The position numbers and the translations under genes were made by a program. 45,875 nucleotides of DNA from a bacterium UBA2219. GTDB taxonomy: Bacteria; Desulfobacterota; Deferrimicrobia; Deferrimicrobiales; Deferrimicrobiaceae. Below, one piece after another: positions 7,799-15,719 of the stretch. A model generated the notes under the pieces. It did not search any database. It was given only the letters and a program-made list of their open reading frames with translations, and was not told where the DNA came from. How positions within the stretch are numbered: the stretch's first letter is position 1; the number at the start of each line of letters is the position of its first letter. The stretch lies in assembly GCA_002327765.1 (NCBI GenBank), contig DCUH01000049.1, forward strand, positions 1-45,875, read 5' to 3'.

Positions 7799-7916
7799 GT
7801 CATTCCCGCACCGATTCGCGATCCGCAGGCATGGCGGCCATGGATCTCGCCTTCTCCCTCCATTCGGGGTTGCCCCGCTGGATTTGCTAAAAGATAAAAT
7901 TTATCGTCAAACAAAG

Positions 7917-7931
7917 GCAAATCTTTTCCCA
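7917..7931 (-). promoter_or_regulatory. Sigma-54-like -24/-12 promoter for the acyltransferase/OPX pair
   Basis: On the minus strand the site reads TGGGAAAAGATTTGC: GG (7930-7929), exactly 10 nt, GC (7918-7917), with TGG and TTTGC conserved. I count 8 of the 12 informative positions of TGGCACG-N4-TTGCW. It lies in an AT-rich divergent gap back to back with the site at 8012-8026. Predicted transcription start is near 7905. Confidence 0.4.
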
Positions 7932-8011
7932 CAACCTCGCGGCCCTTTTTCTGATTTCAAAATAACTTTTTATTATCATTAACTTACCGGCGCAAGCAAG
8001 CGTAATTTTGC

Positions 8012-8026
8012 GGCATTTTTATTGCA
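8012..8026 (+). promoter_or_regulatory. Sigma-54-like -24/-12 promoter for the tiny PEP-CTERM gene
   Basis: GGCATTTTTATTGCA: GG (8012-8013), 10 nt, GC (8024-8025), with GGCA and TTGCA conserved, 9 of 12 informative positions. Predicted transcription start is near 8037. That would exclude the TTG at 8030 and ATG at 8033 as translation starts and points to the ATG at 8072, which has its own AAGGA site. Confidence 0.55.
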
Positions 8027-8071
8027 TGCTTGATGCCTAATCCACGAATTCAGGCTTGGAAGGATTTCTTC

Positions 8072-8311
8072 ATGACGGTTTCCGGTGTGAGATACGGTCG
8101 TGTTTTCCTGAAATTCATATTATTAGCGATAGTCGTCACATTTTTTCTCGCCCCGTTACTTTTCCCGGGCCCTTCGTCGGAAACGACGCCGCGCACGGGT
8201 CCGGTCCCCTCGGTTTCCAATAACAAAGATGTCTCCCCGGAACCCGGGACGATGCTCCTTTTCGGGTCGGGGATCCTCGCACTGGGGTTCCTCTGGAAGG
8301 CGAACAGCTGA
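8072..8311 (+). CDS. Very small PEP-CTERM-type protein (79 aa)
   Basis: The protein has an N-terminal hydrophobic helix (residues 11-31, preceded by Arg7 and Arg10), a short Pro/Ser/Thr linker (32-54), the sorting motif SPEPGT (Pro56-Glu57-Pro58), a hydrophobic stretch (61-74), and the tail WKANS. This is the architecture of PEP-CTERM proteins, which an exosortase cleaves at the PEP motif in the inner membrane (established). Here the exported part between signal peptide and PEP is only about 20-25 residues. The basic tail is reduced to one lysine, so the signal is somewhat atypical. ATG 8072 is preferred because of GGAAGGA 8 nt upstream and the promoter at 8012-8026. Function unknown. Confidence 0.72.
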   Translation: MTVSGVRYGRVFLKFILLAIVVTFFLAPLLFPGPSSETTPRTGPVPSVSNNKDVSPEPGTMLLFGSGILALGFLWKANS

Positions 8312-8320
8312 TTCGCCCGC

Positions 8321-8761
8321 TCAGTACACGAACGCCAGGGGAGGCAGCGTGTAACCCGACCTGCCGCCGTTCTTTTCCGTGGCCCGCATGGCCAGATAAT
8401 AAGTTCTCCCGGTTTCCAGCGACGGGGTGATCGTCGCGAGATCGTACGTCGTCACGGGGGCCCCGGAAGAGATGTTCACCGCGGGGAAGGCCGCCTTGGG
8501 CGCGTCGTTGTCGAGGAAGACCCCCGTCTCGTTGATGTAGATCTCGTAAAAGGACAGATCGTTCGACGCATCGAGCGTCCCCCCGTCGGCGAATTGCGTC
8601 GGCGAATCCCAATTCAGCACCTTCGAAGAGGGAACGGGTGTCGACCCGTCCCCTCCCCCGCCGCCACCCCCGCCGCAGGCAATCCATAAGACCGCGAAGA
8701 TCGACGAAAGCAACATGGCGCGGGAAACGATGACGCAACGGACGAGGGTCTTTTTGCCCAT
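8321..8761 (-). CDS. Putative lipoprotein with fibronectin type III-like domain
   Basis: A 146-residue protein with a signal peptide ending LWIAC, then eight consecutive glycines, the CGGGG pattern common in deltaproteobacterial lipoproteins. The lipobox is slightly off consensus (Trp at -3). The rest looks like one FN3-like beta-sandwich: VLNWDSPTQF, FYEIYINETG, TYYLAMRATEKNG. It should be anchored on the periplasmic side or surface (inference). The start is placed at the second Met of the open frame because of an AAAGGTGAG site just upstream. It converges on the PEP-CTERM gene with 9 nt between them. No enzymatic motif is visible; a scaffold or polysaccharide-binding role is possible. Confidence 0.7.
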   Translation of the reverse strand: MGKKTLVRCVIVSRAMLLSSIFAVLWIACGGGGGGGGDGSTPVPSSKVLNWDSPTQFADGGTLDASNDLSFYEIYINETGVFLDNDAPKAAFPAVNISSGAPVTTYDLATITPSLETGRTYYLAMRATEKNGGRSGYTLPPLAFVY

Positions 8762-8865
8762 GCCGCTCACCTTTGCCTCTCCGATAAACGGATCTCGAAC
8801 GCTACCGCACACGACTGGAAATCAGGCAGGTTTGACCTTGCCGCTAGAGGGGCCGATCTGCCCAT

Positions 8866-9882
8866 TTATCCGAAAATCCGGAGCAATATATTTATTATTG
8901 AAACCGGCATGAATCTTAAAATCAGGTATTTTAATGGAGGATTTTCTGTTTTTCGAAGTTCCTCCTTAAGCTCCTTGAGCATCCCCTTGTCAAATAATTC
9001 CTCGACAAGAAGCAACCTCTGCTCCCGCAACCTTTTTCTGAAACGGTTTCCGTGTTCATTCAAAAATTGACGGTCCGTTCCCCATACACGATCCAGAACT
9101 TTAATCCTTATTTTATAAATATTCACCATGCTCATATTGTCGAGTTGAGGCCCATCATGGAAATATTGACGCGCGGTATCGCAGTCTATATATGCTACCG
9201 GTCCTTTTTTGGAGAGACGACTGTAAAATTCCCAATCTTCATGATACATCAGGTCTTCTGGAAACCTTGTGTCATCCCCGAGAAACCCACGTCTTATCAT
9301 GACGGTATTCGACTGCACAAATATATGATTCAATAGAGGCAAATAGATATCGCCGATGTGAACGACGATCCCATCGTATTTGTTTTTTCTCGGCAAAATA
9401 TTTGAAAGCGGGATCCCGGGTCCCAACAGCTTTTCGCCGAAGTATCGGGTTCCATAGTGTCGGCAATTCGTTCGCTCTTCCTCTTTGCCATCCATATACC
9501 GCGTTGCAAGGTCACTGCAGCAAAATACCAGGTCGCGCCTTCTGTCCATCAAATCTCTTTGCATACGCAATTTACCCGGTATCCACTCGTCATCGGAATC
9601 CAGAAATGCAATAAGGTCGTTCCTGGCCATATCGATGCCCACGTTTCTCGCGTGACCTGGCCCCCCGTTCTCGATTCGATGATATATAACTTTATTTCCG
9701 TAATCGGATATCACCCTTTCCGTTTCATCGGTCGAGCCGTCGTCGACGATGATCACTTCATCGTTTTCGTCGCATTGCGCCAAAATGGAAGAAACGGCCC
9801 TCCGAATGATTTTCGCCCGATTGTACGTCGGAATGACGACGGATACCGCGGGCCTTCCCATATCTACTTTTTCTGATGGCAT
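8866..9882 (-). CDS. Glycosyltransferase family 2
   Basis: A 338-residue GT-A fold transferase. SVVIPTYNRAKIIRRAV (about residues 14-30) and EVIIVDDGSTDET bind the nucleotide; GPGHARNVGID and FLDSDDEW supply the DxD-type metal site; HEDWEFYSRL is the acceptor/catalytic segment near residue 215. Such enzymes add a sugar to a lipid-linked repeat unit on the cytoplasmic face (established). The sequence is clearly AT-richer than its surroundings: in 9061-9120 I count 21 G+C of 60, against 43 of 60 in 31021-31080. It overlaps the aminotransferase gene by 19 nt and is the last gene of a five-gene minus-strand run. MGRPAV at 9861 is an alternative start. Confidence 0.92.
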   Translation of the reverse strand: MPSEKVDMGRPAVSVVIPTYNRAKIIRRAVSSILAQCDENDEVIIVDDGSTDETERVISDYGNKVIYHRIENGGPGHARNVGIDMARNDLIAFLDSDDEWIPGKLRMQRDLMDRRRDLVFCCSDLATRYMDGKEEERTNCRHYGTRYFGEKLLGPGIPLSNILPRKNKYDGIVVHIGDIYLPLLNHIFVQSNTVMIRRGFLGDDTRFPEDLMYHEDWEFYSRLSKKGPVAYIDCDTARQYFHDGPQLDNMSMVNIYKIRIKVLDRVWGTDRQFLNEHGNRFRKRLREQRLLLVEELFDKGMLKELKEELRKTENPPLKYLILRFMPVSIINILLRIFG

Positions 9883-11045
9883 TTCAGGATTTCGACGACC
9901 TCGTTTGCAACACGCTCGACCACCTTTTTCGATAGACCCTCATGGCAGGGGATGACGACTACACTTCCCCTCAACATTTCCACATCAGGGAAAGATCTTT
10001 CGGTGAGATACGGATGCGTCGTCGACCACCAGGCCCACGCTTCCACCCCCCGTTCCCGCAGAGATTTCATGGCAGCCTGATTATCCGGCAAGAGGATCGG
10101 ATAAAAAAGAGGACAAACGCCCTCCGGAAGTTCCTTGAAAACCGGCACGACATGCTGCTCGAGCAATTCATGCAGATATTGATAGTTTTCCCTGCGCCTC
10201 CCCACAATATATTCCGGATCCTGGGCTTTAGCTATCCGATGAGATAACCGACTCATTTTATATCCGGCAACTTCCGGGTCGAATTCGTCCGTCAATATCT
10301 CGACAACCGGTTTGGCTTTTACCGATCGTTTTACCCCCCTGCCAAGCGTTCTTGCCAACTGCAACGCTTTCTGCCCCAACCAGACATCCTTATAATTTAT
10401 GTAATATTCGATCGAAGATGCCAGATGTGTCATCGTCGATATAAACGGCGGACTGAGTCGTTCCGGAAAAACCGTCAACTTCCCGTTATTTATCACCAGC
10501 ACACCGCCGGAGGGAACGGGGAGGGATTTGTACAGTGAGAATACTGCCGCATCGCCGAACGACCCCAACGGTTTCCCGTTCAGGCGGGAGAACAGGGCCA
10601 ATGCGCAGTCTTCTATCAAATATATTTTCTTTTCCCTGCACAATGCCGCCAGCTCTTCCACCGGGCCCGGAAAGCCCAGGTAATGTATCAAGTAAATCGC
10701 CCTGGTTTTTTCCCCGATCGCATTCCGGATGTCGCTTGCATCGACTCTCATTCCCTCGTGCACTTGATAGATTTTCGGTACCACGCCCGCGGCCAACAAT
10801 GCATTCAAATCCACGCCGCAGCAGTACGAAGGGAAAAGCACTTCCTTTCCCTTCAGTTCCCATAGTTCAGCCAGAGTATAGATTGCCGAACGAGCATTAT
10901 AGAAATATTCCGCATGAGGTTTATTTAATGGAAAAACATCTTTCAGATCATGTTTCGGAAATAAACCGGATAGAGATAGACCCGGCAGCGAGGAAGCAAA
11001 AAACTTCCTGTCGCCATGCACTATTTTGTTTATATTATCCAGCAT
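9864..11045 (-). CDS. DegT/DnrJ/EryC1/StrS-like sugar aminotransferase
   Basis: A 393-residue PLP enzyme of the DegT/StrS family. The substrate-aldimine region VLFPSYCCGVD, the AIYLIHYLGFPGPVEEL segment, the acidic PLP-ring contact IEDCALALFS and the Schiff-base lysine in AVFSLYKSLPVPSGG are recognisable. These enzymes make 3- or 4-amino deoxysugars from nucleotide ketosugars (established). The sequence departs from typical members at several points (CCGVD in place of a more usual TFxA-type segment), and the C-terminal part is divergent. It shares low GC with the GT2 that follows. The start immediately follows the GNAT stop codon (TAG-ATG). An amino group added here could later be acylated by the neighbouring GNAT proteins (inference). 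Confidence 0.82.
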   Translation of the reverse strand: MLDNINKIVHGDRKFFASSLPGLSLSGLFPKHDLKDVFPLNKPHAEYFYNARSAIYTLAELWELKGKEVLFPSYCCGVDLNALLAAGVVPKIYQVHEGMRVDASDIRNAIGEKTRAIYLIHYLGFPGPVEELAALCREKKIYLIEDCALALFSRLNGKPLGSFGDAAVFSLYKSLPVPSGGVLVINNGKLTVFPERLSPPFISTMTHLASSIEYYINYKDVWLGQKALQLARTLGRGVKRSVKAKPVVEILTDEFDPEVAGYKMSRLSHRIAKAQDPEYIVGRRRENYQYLHELLEQHVVPVFKELPEGVCPLFYPILLPDNQAAMKSLRERGVEAWAWWSTTHPYLTERSFPDVEMLRGSVVVIPCHEGLSKKVVERVANEVVEILKCHQKK

Positions 11046-12197
11046 CTATGGAATATCCTGTATATGCCCTTCATGACTTGAAATTGTTTGAACTTGATAT
11101 GAAATGGATTTCCGTATGGCCGATTTTACGACTTTTCCGTAAATCCCTTTGTGGAAAACGTAACAAGTGGAATACGGCAGCGTGTTTTTCGTCCATTGGG
11201 TCTTCCAATCGGATTTCAAACCCATCATGTGGAATTCAGTAACACTATTTCGAAGACAGTCCTTCAGGATCGCGTTGATCAGCAGATGGCCCAGTGAAAA
11301 GGATTTCAGACCTTGATCCCACCCCATTTTCATGCCAAAAAATATTTTTTTGTAATTGAAACCCATAGATACAGCTACGACCTGCCCTTTCATTTCCAAT
11401 GCATGAAGGGACAGGTAACCGGAATTCTGCGCGGCAATGGCGATATCATCATGGAATCTGCGATCTTTTTCCCTTAATAAGATCGCGTTTCCCTGTTCCC
11501 CCTTCCATCCGGAAGCTTCCAATTCGTATAATCGCTGAAGCAGGAAGGAATCGAACCGGTCTGAGGATCGCACCTGGATTCCCCCCTCCTTTTCAACCTT
11601 GCGCAACGCGCCGCGGATGTTCCTCCTCAAGGATGCGCTGAGGGCAATGTCGGACGTGTCTTGCATCCCGGCCCGATCCTCCAGGCGAATGCAGGGGCTT
11701 TGCATGTATTCCCAGCGATGGGAAGGAAAACCGTCCTCCGTCGCCGCTCTCAGGAATTCCTCCGCCGCCCCGCCTTGCGGAATGTTCGGAAGCTCGATGA
11801 CGTCCCACCCCTTCAGGCCCCGGACCAGACGCCAGAGCTCCCGCGCAGCGGTCGGTCGAACGGATTCATCGGCGACCAGGATATCCGACGGCCACAGATC
11901 GAAGTCCGACGGTCCCCGCAGCACGTTGGCGGGCATACGTGAGATCCATCGCTTCCTGTCGATCAGCGGCAGGACCGCCTTCAGCTTCCCGTCGATCCGA
12001 ACGGTGAGGAGGAAGAACCGGCGCGCCTTGTCGTTGCTCCGGAAATAGGCGCCCACCCATTCCGGGCGGTTAAACGGCAGGGGATGGTCGGAGGCGTCGC
12101 ATAATTGCCGCCATTCCTCCGCGAGAAACTCCACGATCCCGGGACCGCCGCTCAGGACTTCGCCGGCCACCCGTGGATGTTCATTTCCGGCGCCCAT
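11046..12197 (-). CDS. CelD/BcsL-type GNAT-fold acyltransferase (tandem copy 3 of 3)
   Basis: A 383-residue protein of the Acetyltransf_6/FemAB-like group, with two GNAT-like halves. Typical segments are PFNRPEWVGAYFRSN near residue 40, LLTVRIDGKLKAVLPL, SLRRNIRGALRKVEKEGG in the middle, ELEASGWKGEQGN, and YLSLHALEMKGQVVAVSMGF toward the end. Relatives occur in cellulose and exopolysaccharide loci and are proposed to acylate sugars or attach amino acids (family knowledge, weakly established). It overlaps the upstream copy by 17 nt with a GAGAGG site. Its 3' third grows AT-richer toward the aminotransferase. Confidence 0.85.
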   Translation of the reverse strand: MGAGNEHPRVAGEVLSGGPGIVEFLAEEWRQLCDASDHPLPFNRPEWVGAYFRSNDKARRFFLLTVRIDGKLKAVLPLIDRKRWISRMPANVLRGPSDFDLWPSDILVADESVRPTAARELWRLVRGLKGWDVIELPNIPQGGAAEEFLRAATEDGFPSHRWEYMQSPCIRLEDRAGMQDTSDIALSASLRRNIRGALRKVEKEGGIQVRSSDRFDSFLLQRLYELEASGWKGEQGNAILLREKDRRFHDDIAIAAQNSGYLSLHALEMKGQVVAVSMGFNYKKIFFGMKMGWDQGLKSFSLGHLLINAILKDCLRNSVTEFHMMGLKSDWKTQWTKNTLPYSTCYVFHKGIYGKVVKSAIRKSISYQVQTISSHEGHIQDIP

Positions 12198-13368
12198 CCC
12201 GGTCCTCTCTCCGGATCACGGATTTGCACAAGCGTTTGACACTCCGGACGAATTCCACCCCTCTCAACATTCCGCGTCCGGAGGCCGTCGTGGCGAAGAC
12301 GCCGGAGGCCAGCCCACGGCTTTCGCCCCACAGCCGGTCGATGAAGGACCCGTCCTCGGCGCCGCTGTCGATGTACGACAACTTGCCGCACAGTTCGGGC
12401 GCACGCCGGATGAACTCCACCTCGTTCAGTATCCCCGGAGAGAATTTCGAAAAATCCGTGTGCCAACCAATCTTGAAAGCGAATCCGGCATCCCCCGAAA
12501 TCAGGTTGGCCGTGCTCGCGATGACCCGATCATCGAGGAGAAGTTCCGCCATGAAAAGACGCCCATCGGCCCGGAACGACTCGGCCATCTCCCGGAAGAA
12601 CGCCTCGTGGGAGGCCCCCGACAGAAGAGACGTCCCCATCTCCCCTTTCCACCCCATGTGCTCCAGTTCAAGGAAGCGGTCGATGCGGTCCTTGCCGAGG
12701 TCGGGTCCGAACGTCGCCCTCCACCGCACCTCCCCCCGCTCCTCGAGGCGCCGCCTCAACTGCCGGATCATCTTCGCACGGTGAGGGGTTATGCGCACCC
12801 GCAGGTATTTTTCCCCTCCGTCTCCCGGGACGAGGATCGCGCGGCGGATCGATTCCGAACCGTGCCAGTTCGCCCCGAATTCCCCGGCCACCTCCGCGAG
12901 CAGGCGCGCCTGCGCCCCTTCCGACGCCCGGTGCATGAACTCCACGCCCCGCCAGGAGCCGCTCCCGCCGCGGAAGAAACGGAAGAATGCGCGCGCGACC
13001 CCTACGGCCTCGTCCCGGTCGATGAGCAGACCCGTGAGATACGAGTGCGGGGACAGGTACGCCTTCAGATGCGGGAACGGCAGCGACGTCGTCCCGGGAG
13101 ACCGCCGGAAGACGCCGGCCCCCGACAACCCGGAAGCCCTGCCGTTCCCTCTCTCGACGAGGACGAACAATATCTCCGACGCCTCTTTCGGGCCGCAAAG
13201 GTGGCGCACCGCCGGGATCACGAACCGCGGCGAGAGGTAGGCGTTGCTCTCCAGAGCCCGGTTTTCGAGGTCCTTCCAGTCCGATATCGTCGCCTCGTCC
13301 AGCTCGCTGAACCGCGCCATGCGGACACGGAAGGGCTCCTCCCGCTCTTTCCCGGCCTCACCCGCCAA
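12181..13368 (-). CDS. CelD/BcsL-type GNAT-fold acyltransferase (tandem copy 2 of 3)
   Basis: A 395-residue paralog of its neighbours. It has NAYLSPRFVIPAVRHL, RFFRGGSGSWRGVEFM, the basic central helix KMIRQLRRRLEERGEVR, the family hallmark LELEHMGWKGEMGTSLL and the second-half segment LFMAELLLDDRVIASTANL. The only in-frame start before the first beta strand is TTG at 13368, three nt after the preceding stop; a GGGAGG tract lies about 11 nt upstream. The alternative ATG at 13320 would cut into the first strand and lacks a site at proper distance. GC is high, like the rest of the window. Role as for its paralogs: acyl or aminoacyl transfer to the polysaccharide, inferred from context. Confidence 0.84.
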   Translation of the reverse strand: MAGEAGKEREEPFRVRMARFSELDEATISDWKDLENRALESNAYLSPRFVIPAVRHLCGPKEASEILFVLVERGNGRASGLSGAGVFRRSPGTTSLPFPHLKAYLSPHSYLTGLLIDRDEAVGVARAFFRFFRGGSGSWRGVEFMHRASEGAQARLLAEVAGEFGANWHGSESIRRAILVPGDGGEKYLRVRITPHRAKMIRQLRRRLEERGEVRWRATFGPDLGKDRIDRFLELEHMGWKGEMGTSLLSGASHEAFFREMAESFRADGRLFMAELLLDDRVIASTANLISGDAGFAFKIGWHTDFSKFSPGILNEVEFIRRAPELCGKLSYIDSGAEDGSFIDRLWGESRGLASGVFATTASGRGMLRGVEFVRSVKRLCKSVIRREDRDGRRK

Positions 13369-13371
13369 TGG

Positions 13372-14487
13372 TCAACGCTCCTCCCTTCTTCGGCACGGCT
13401 CATCGCCGAGCAGGCGTTTCAACCTCTTCGCGGCGACCAGCGGGAGGAGCCGGCCTCGAACCCGGTATCCCGTCCAATCGACCGTTTCTCTTTTCCCGTT
13501 CGCCCAGTCGGACTTCGCATTCGACGCCCCTTCCCCCTTCATGGTCAGGAAGTCGAATTCCCGGAAAGCCTTCCCGAAGGCATCCCGGATGCACTCGACC
13601 CGGAGAAGCACTCCCGGCGAATGGGCCGCATGGGACGGGGAGTAGGCCGTGTGCCTGCCGATGATAACGTCCTTCCGGATGAAGTTGATCACTCCGGCCA
13701 TGTCTTCCCCTCCGCTCTTCAGGAAACAGACGACTGCCTGCCCCTTGGCGGCAAGGCGCGGAAGGAGATCCTCGTAGAACGCCCGGTGCGCCTCGTCCTT
13801 CGCGACGCCGATCCCCGCCTCCGCCTTCCATCCCGATCTCTCCAAGGCGACGAAGCGGGACAACGCATCGAGGATCCGGACCGGGTCGGAAATCCGCTCC
13901 ACGACGCATCCCCCGGGGGAGGACGACAGGCGACGGCTCCGCCTCCGCCAGTCGCACCTGGAGCCGGAGTCCAATCCCGCAAGGTACTCATCCCATGTGC
14001 CTTCCAGGGAAACGTAATGGTCCACGCCGCCCGGCGAGGATTCCCAGTGCCACCCCGACGCGGGCAGGAACGACCACCCGTTTCCATCGGGCCCCTCGAC
14101 CGGCTGTTCCGGAAGTTCCAGGATCTCCCAGTCGCGGAAGTCCTTCCTGAGGAACGAGAAAATGCCGCGCCACGCCGCCTCCTCGCTTCCGGAGACGACA
14201 ATGCGGGGGCGGTCCCCTTCCCACGTGGAGATGAACCGTATACTCCGGACCGGAATCCCCCGGATACGCCGACTCCTTATGTAGAAGGGTGCGATCCCCC
14301 GGACGGAGTCTCCGTCCTGAATGACCATGAGAAACAGATGGTCCGTGGACCGGTGGAAATGCTTCCAGGCGGTTCGCACGTAATCATACGTCGAAAAAAA
14401 TGCGTCCGGCTTTTCCCCCGTCAAATGGTTCCAGGCCACCTCCAGTTCATCAAAACCGGCGTCCGTGTCCACGATCCGAATGCTCAT
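13372..14487 (-). CDS. CelD/BcsL-type GNAT-fold acyltransferase (tandem copy 1 of 3)
   Basis: A 371-residue protein of the same family, first gene of the five-gene minus-strand run. It has FFSTYDYVRTAWKHF, LFLMVIQDGDSVRGIAPFY, the central RCDWRRRSRRLSSSPGG helix, ALERSGWKAEAGIGVAKDE and the C-terminal RVECIRDAFGKAFREFDFLTMKGEGA, where the motif FDFLTMKGEG resembles the end of the second GNAT half. The ATG has a strong GGGGGAG site 5 nt upstream. Three tandem copies that have clearly diverged from one another suggest different acceptors or acyl donors rather than gene dosage (inference). Confidence 0.84.
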   Translation of the reverse strand: MSIRIVDTDAGFDELEVAWNHLTGEKPDAFFSTYDYVRTAWKHFHRSTDHLFLMVIQDGDSVRGIAPFYIRSRRIRGIPVRSIRFISTWEGDRPRIVVSGSEEAAWRGIFSFLRKDFRDWEILELPEQPVEGPDGNGWSFLPASGWHWESSPGGVDHYVSLEGTWDEYLAGLDSGSRCDWRRRSRRLSSSPGGCVVERISDPVRILDALSRFVALERSGWKAEAGIGVAKDEAHRAFYEDLLPRLAAKGQAVVCFLKSGGEDMAGVINFIRKDVIIGRHTAYSPSHAAHSPGVLLRVECIRDAFGKAFREFDFLTMKGEGASNAKSDWANGKRETVDWTGYRVRGRLLPLVAAKRLKRLLGDEPCRRREER

Positions 14488-14593
14488 TTCATCTCCCCCA
14501 ACGGGCCAAAGCGGGGACGGAACCCGAAGATGTCGCTTGTGACGGAATCCGGAAGGCGGTACCGTTCATACCGGCATCCTGTTAAAAATCCGC

Positions 14594-14621
14594 TTGCCGG
14601 ATGAATTTCGCACGGTATCTT
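14594..14621 (+). promoter_or_regulatory. Possible sigma-70-type promoter for the plus-strand GT2
   Basis: TTGCCG (14594-14599) and TATCTT (14616-14621) are 16 nt apart. The predicted start near 14628 supports translation from the ATG at 14667 and rules out the in-frame ATG at 14601, which lies inside the promoter. Both hexamers match the consensus at four of six positions only. Confidence 0.35.
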
Positions 14622-14666
14622 GGTGGCTGCATCAGAGGATGCCCGAACAGAGAGGGAAGCAACGGC

Positions 14667-15719
14667 ATGTGCGAGGCACCGACAGTTTCCAGGGAGGTTT
14701 TCGGGCCTCCGGTTTCCGTGATTATTCCGACATACAACCGGGAGAAGCTGGTCTCCCGCGCGATCGACTCGGCGCTGAAGGCGATTTCCCCGGGCGACGA
14801 GATCATCGTGGTCGACGACGGGTCCACCGACGGCACGAAAACGGTGCTGGCCGGTTACGGCGGTTCCATCCGCTGCGTCCCTGCTCCGCACAAGGGTGCC
14901 GGGGCGGCGCGAAACGCTGGCATACGGGCGGCGAGCCACGGCCGGATCTGCTTCCTGGACTCCGACGACGAGTGGAAACCCGATCACCTGGAGCTGCACA
15001 GGCGATTCCACGCGAATTCGGACTGCATCCTTTCGTTCAGCAATTTCGACATATTCCGCGACAACCGCCCCGAGCTGGGACTGGAGCGGATGGCATTGGT
15101 CAAATGGACCAAGGATTTCAGGAGCTGGGACGAGATCTTCGGCGGGGGAGTCCCGTATACCCGCCTTGCGGAACTCCCTCCCGGCAGGGAAGACTTCATG
15201 GTCCACGCCGGGAACCTCTACCCGTTGCTTCTCAAGAGGCTGTATGTTTCCACCTTCACATCCTTCGTGCGGCTGGACTCGATGAAGGACCGCCTGCTTT
15301 TTCGCGAGGATCTTCCCACCCTCGAAGATTACGATTTCTTCGTGCGCCTTTCGAAGATCGGGAAGGCGGCGTACCTGGATTGTTCGACCGTCATCAACCA
15401 CGGCCACGAAGGTCCGCGTCTCACGGTGATGGACGACTTGACGCTTAGCGAGACATTGAGAAACATCATCGAGACGACCTACGGGGCGGACCCGGAGTTC
15501 CTGCAAGAACACCGGGAAGATTACACGGTTCGCCGGAACGATTTGCGAAAGTGGCTGGTGAAACAGCTGATCCTTCAAGGGGATACCCGAAGGGCCCGGG
15601 AAGAGATCCGCGATATCCGGGAGGTCCCGTTTTCCGTCAGGGCCATGTGCCTTCTCCCGGGATTCGTCGCACGGGGGCTATCGGCCGCCTACCGCGGCAT
15701 CCGGAAGGGAACGGCGTGA
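14667..15719 (+). CDS. Glycosyltransferase family 2
   Basis: A 350-residue GT-A transferase, the only sugar transferase on the plus strand. PPVSVIIPTYNREKLVSRAI, DEIIVVDDGSTDGT, GAGAARNAGIRAA, CFLDSDDEWKPDH and LEDYDFFVRLSKIGKAAYLD are the standard blocks. It parallels the 8866-9882 enzyme motif for motif, including a long insert before the final ED/YDFF block, but it is GC-rich like the rest of the locus; the two look like divergent homologs rather than a recent duplication. ATG 14667 has a GAGAGGGA site and agrees with the promoter position. It converges on the flippase gene with a 42-nt overlap of coding ends. Confidence 0.9.
   Translation: MCEAPTVSREVFGPPVSVIIPTYNREKLVSRAIDSALKAISPGDEIIVVDDGSTDGTKTVLAGYGGSIRCVPAPHKGAGAARNAGIRAASHGRICFLDSDDEWKPDHLELHRRFHANSDCILSFSNFDIFRDNRPELGLERMALVKWTKDFRSWDEIFGGGVPYTRLAELPPGREDFMVHAGNLYPLLLKRLYVSTFTSFVRLDSMKDRLLFREDLPTLEDYDFFVRLSKIGKAAYLDCSTVINHGHEGPRLTVMDDLTLSETLRNIIETTYGADPEFLQEHREDYTVRRNDLRKWLVKQLILQGDTRRAREEIRDIREVPFSVRAMCLLPGFVARGLSAAYRGIRKGTA

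Noticed and set aside
8030..8071. Longer version of the tiny PEP-CTERM protein starting at 8030 or 8033
   Set aside because: These codons have no ribosome-binding site and lie upstream of the predicted transcript start; ATG 8072 has AAGGA at good spacing.
8640..8680. C-rich run that could be a slippage repeat
   Set aside because: It encodes the poly-glycine tract just after the lipoprotein cysteine, a common feature of such proteins; codons are mixed, so phase variation by slippage is unlikely.
12460..14604. A long plus-strand open frame opposite the GNAT genes
   Set aside because: It is antisense to three recognisable GNAT genes, has proline/arginine-rich low-complexity composition and no motif. 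High GC makes such shadows common.
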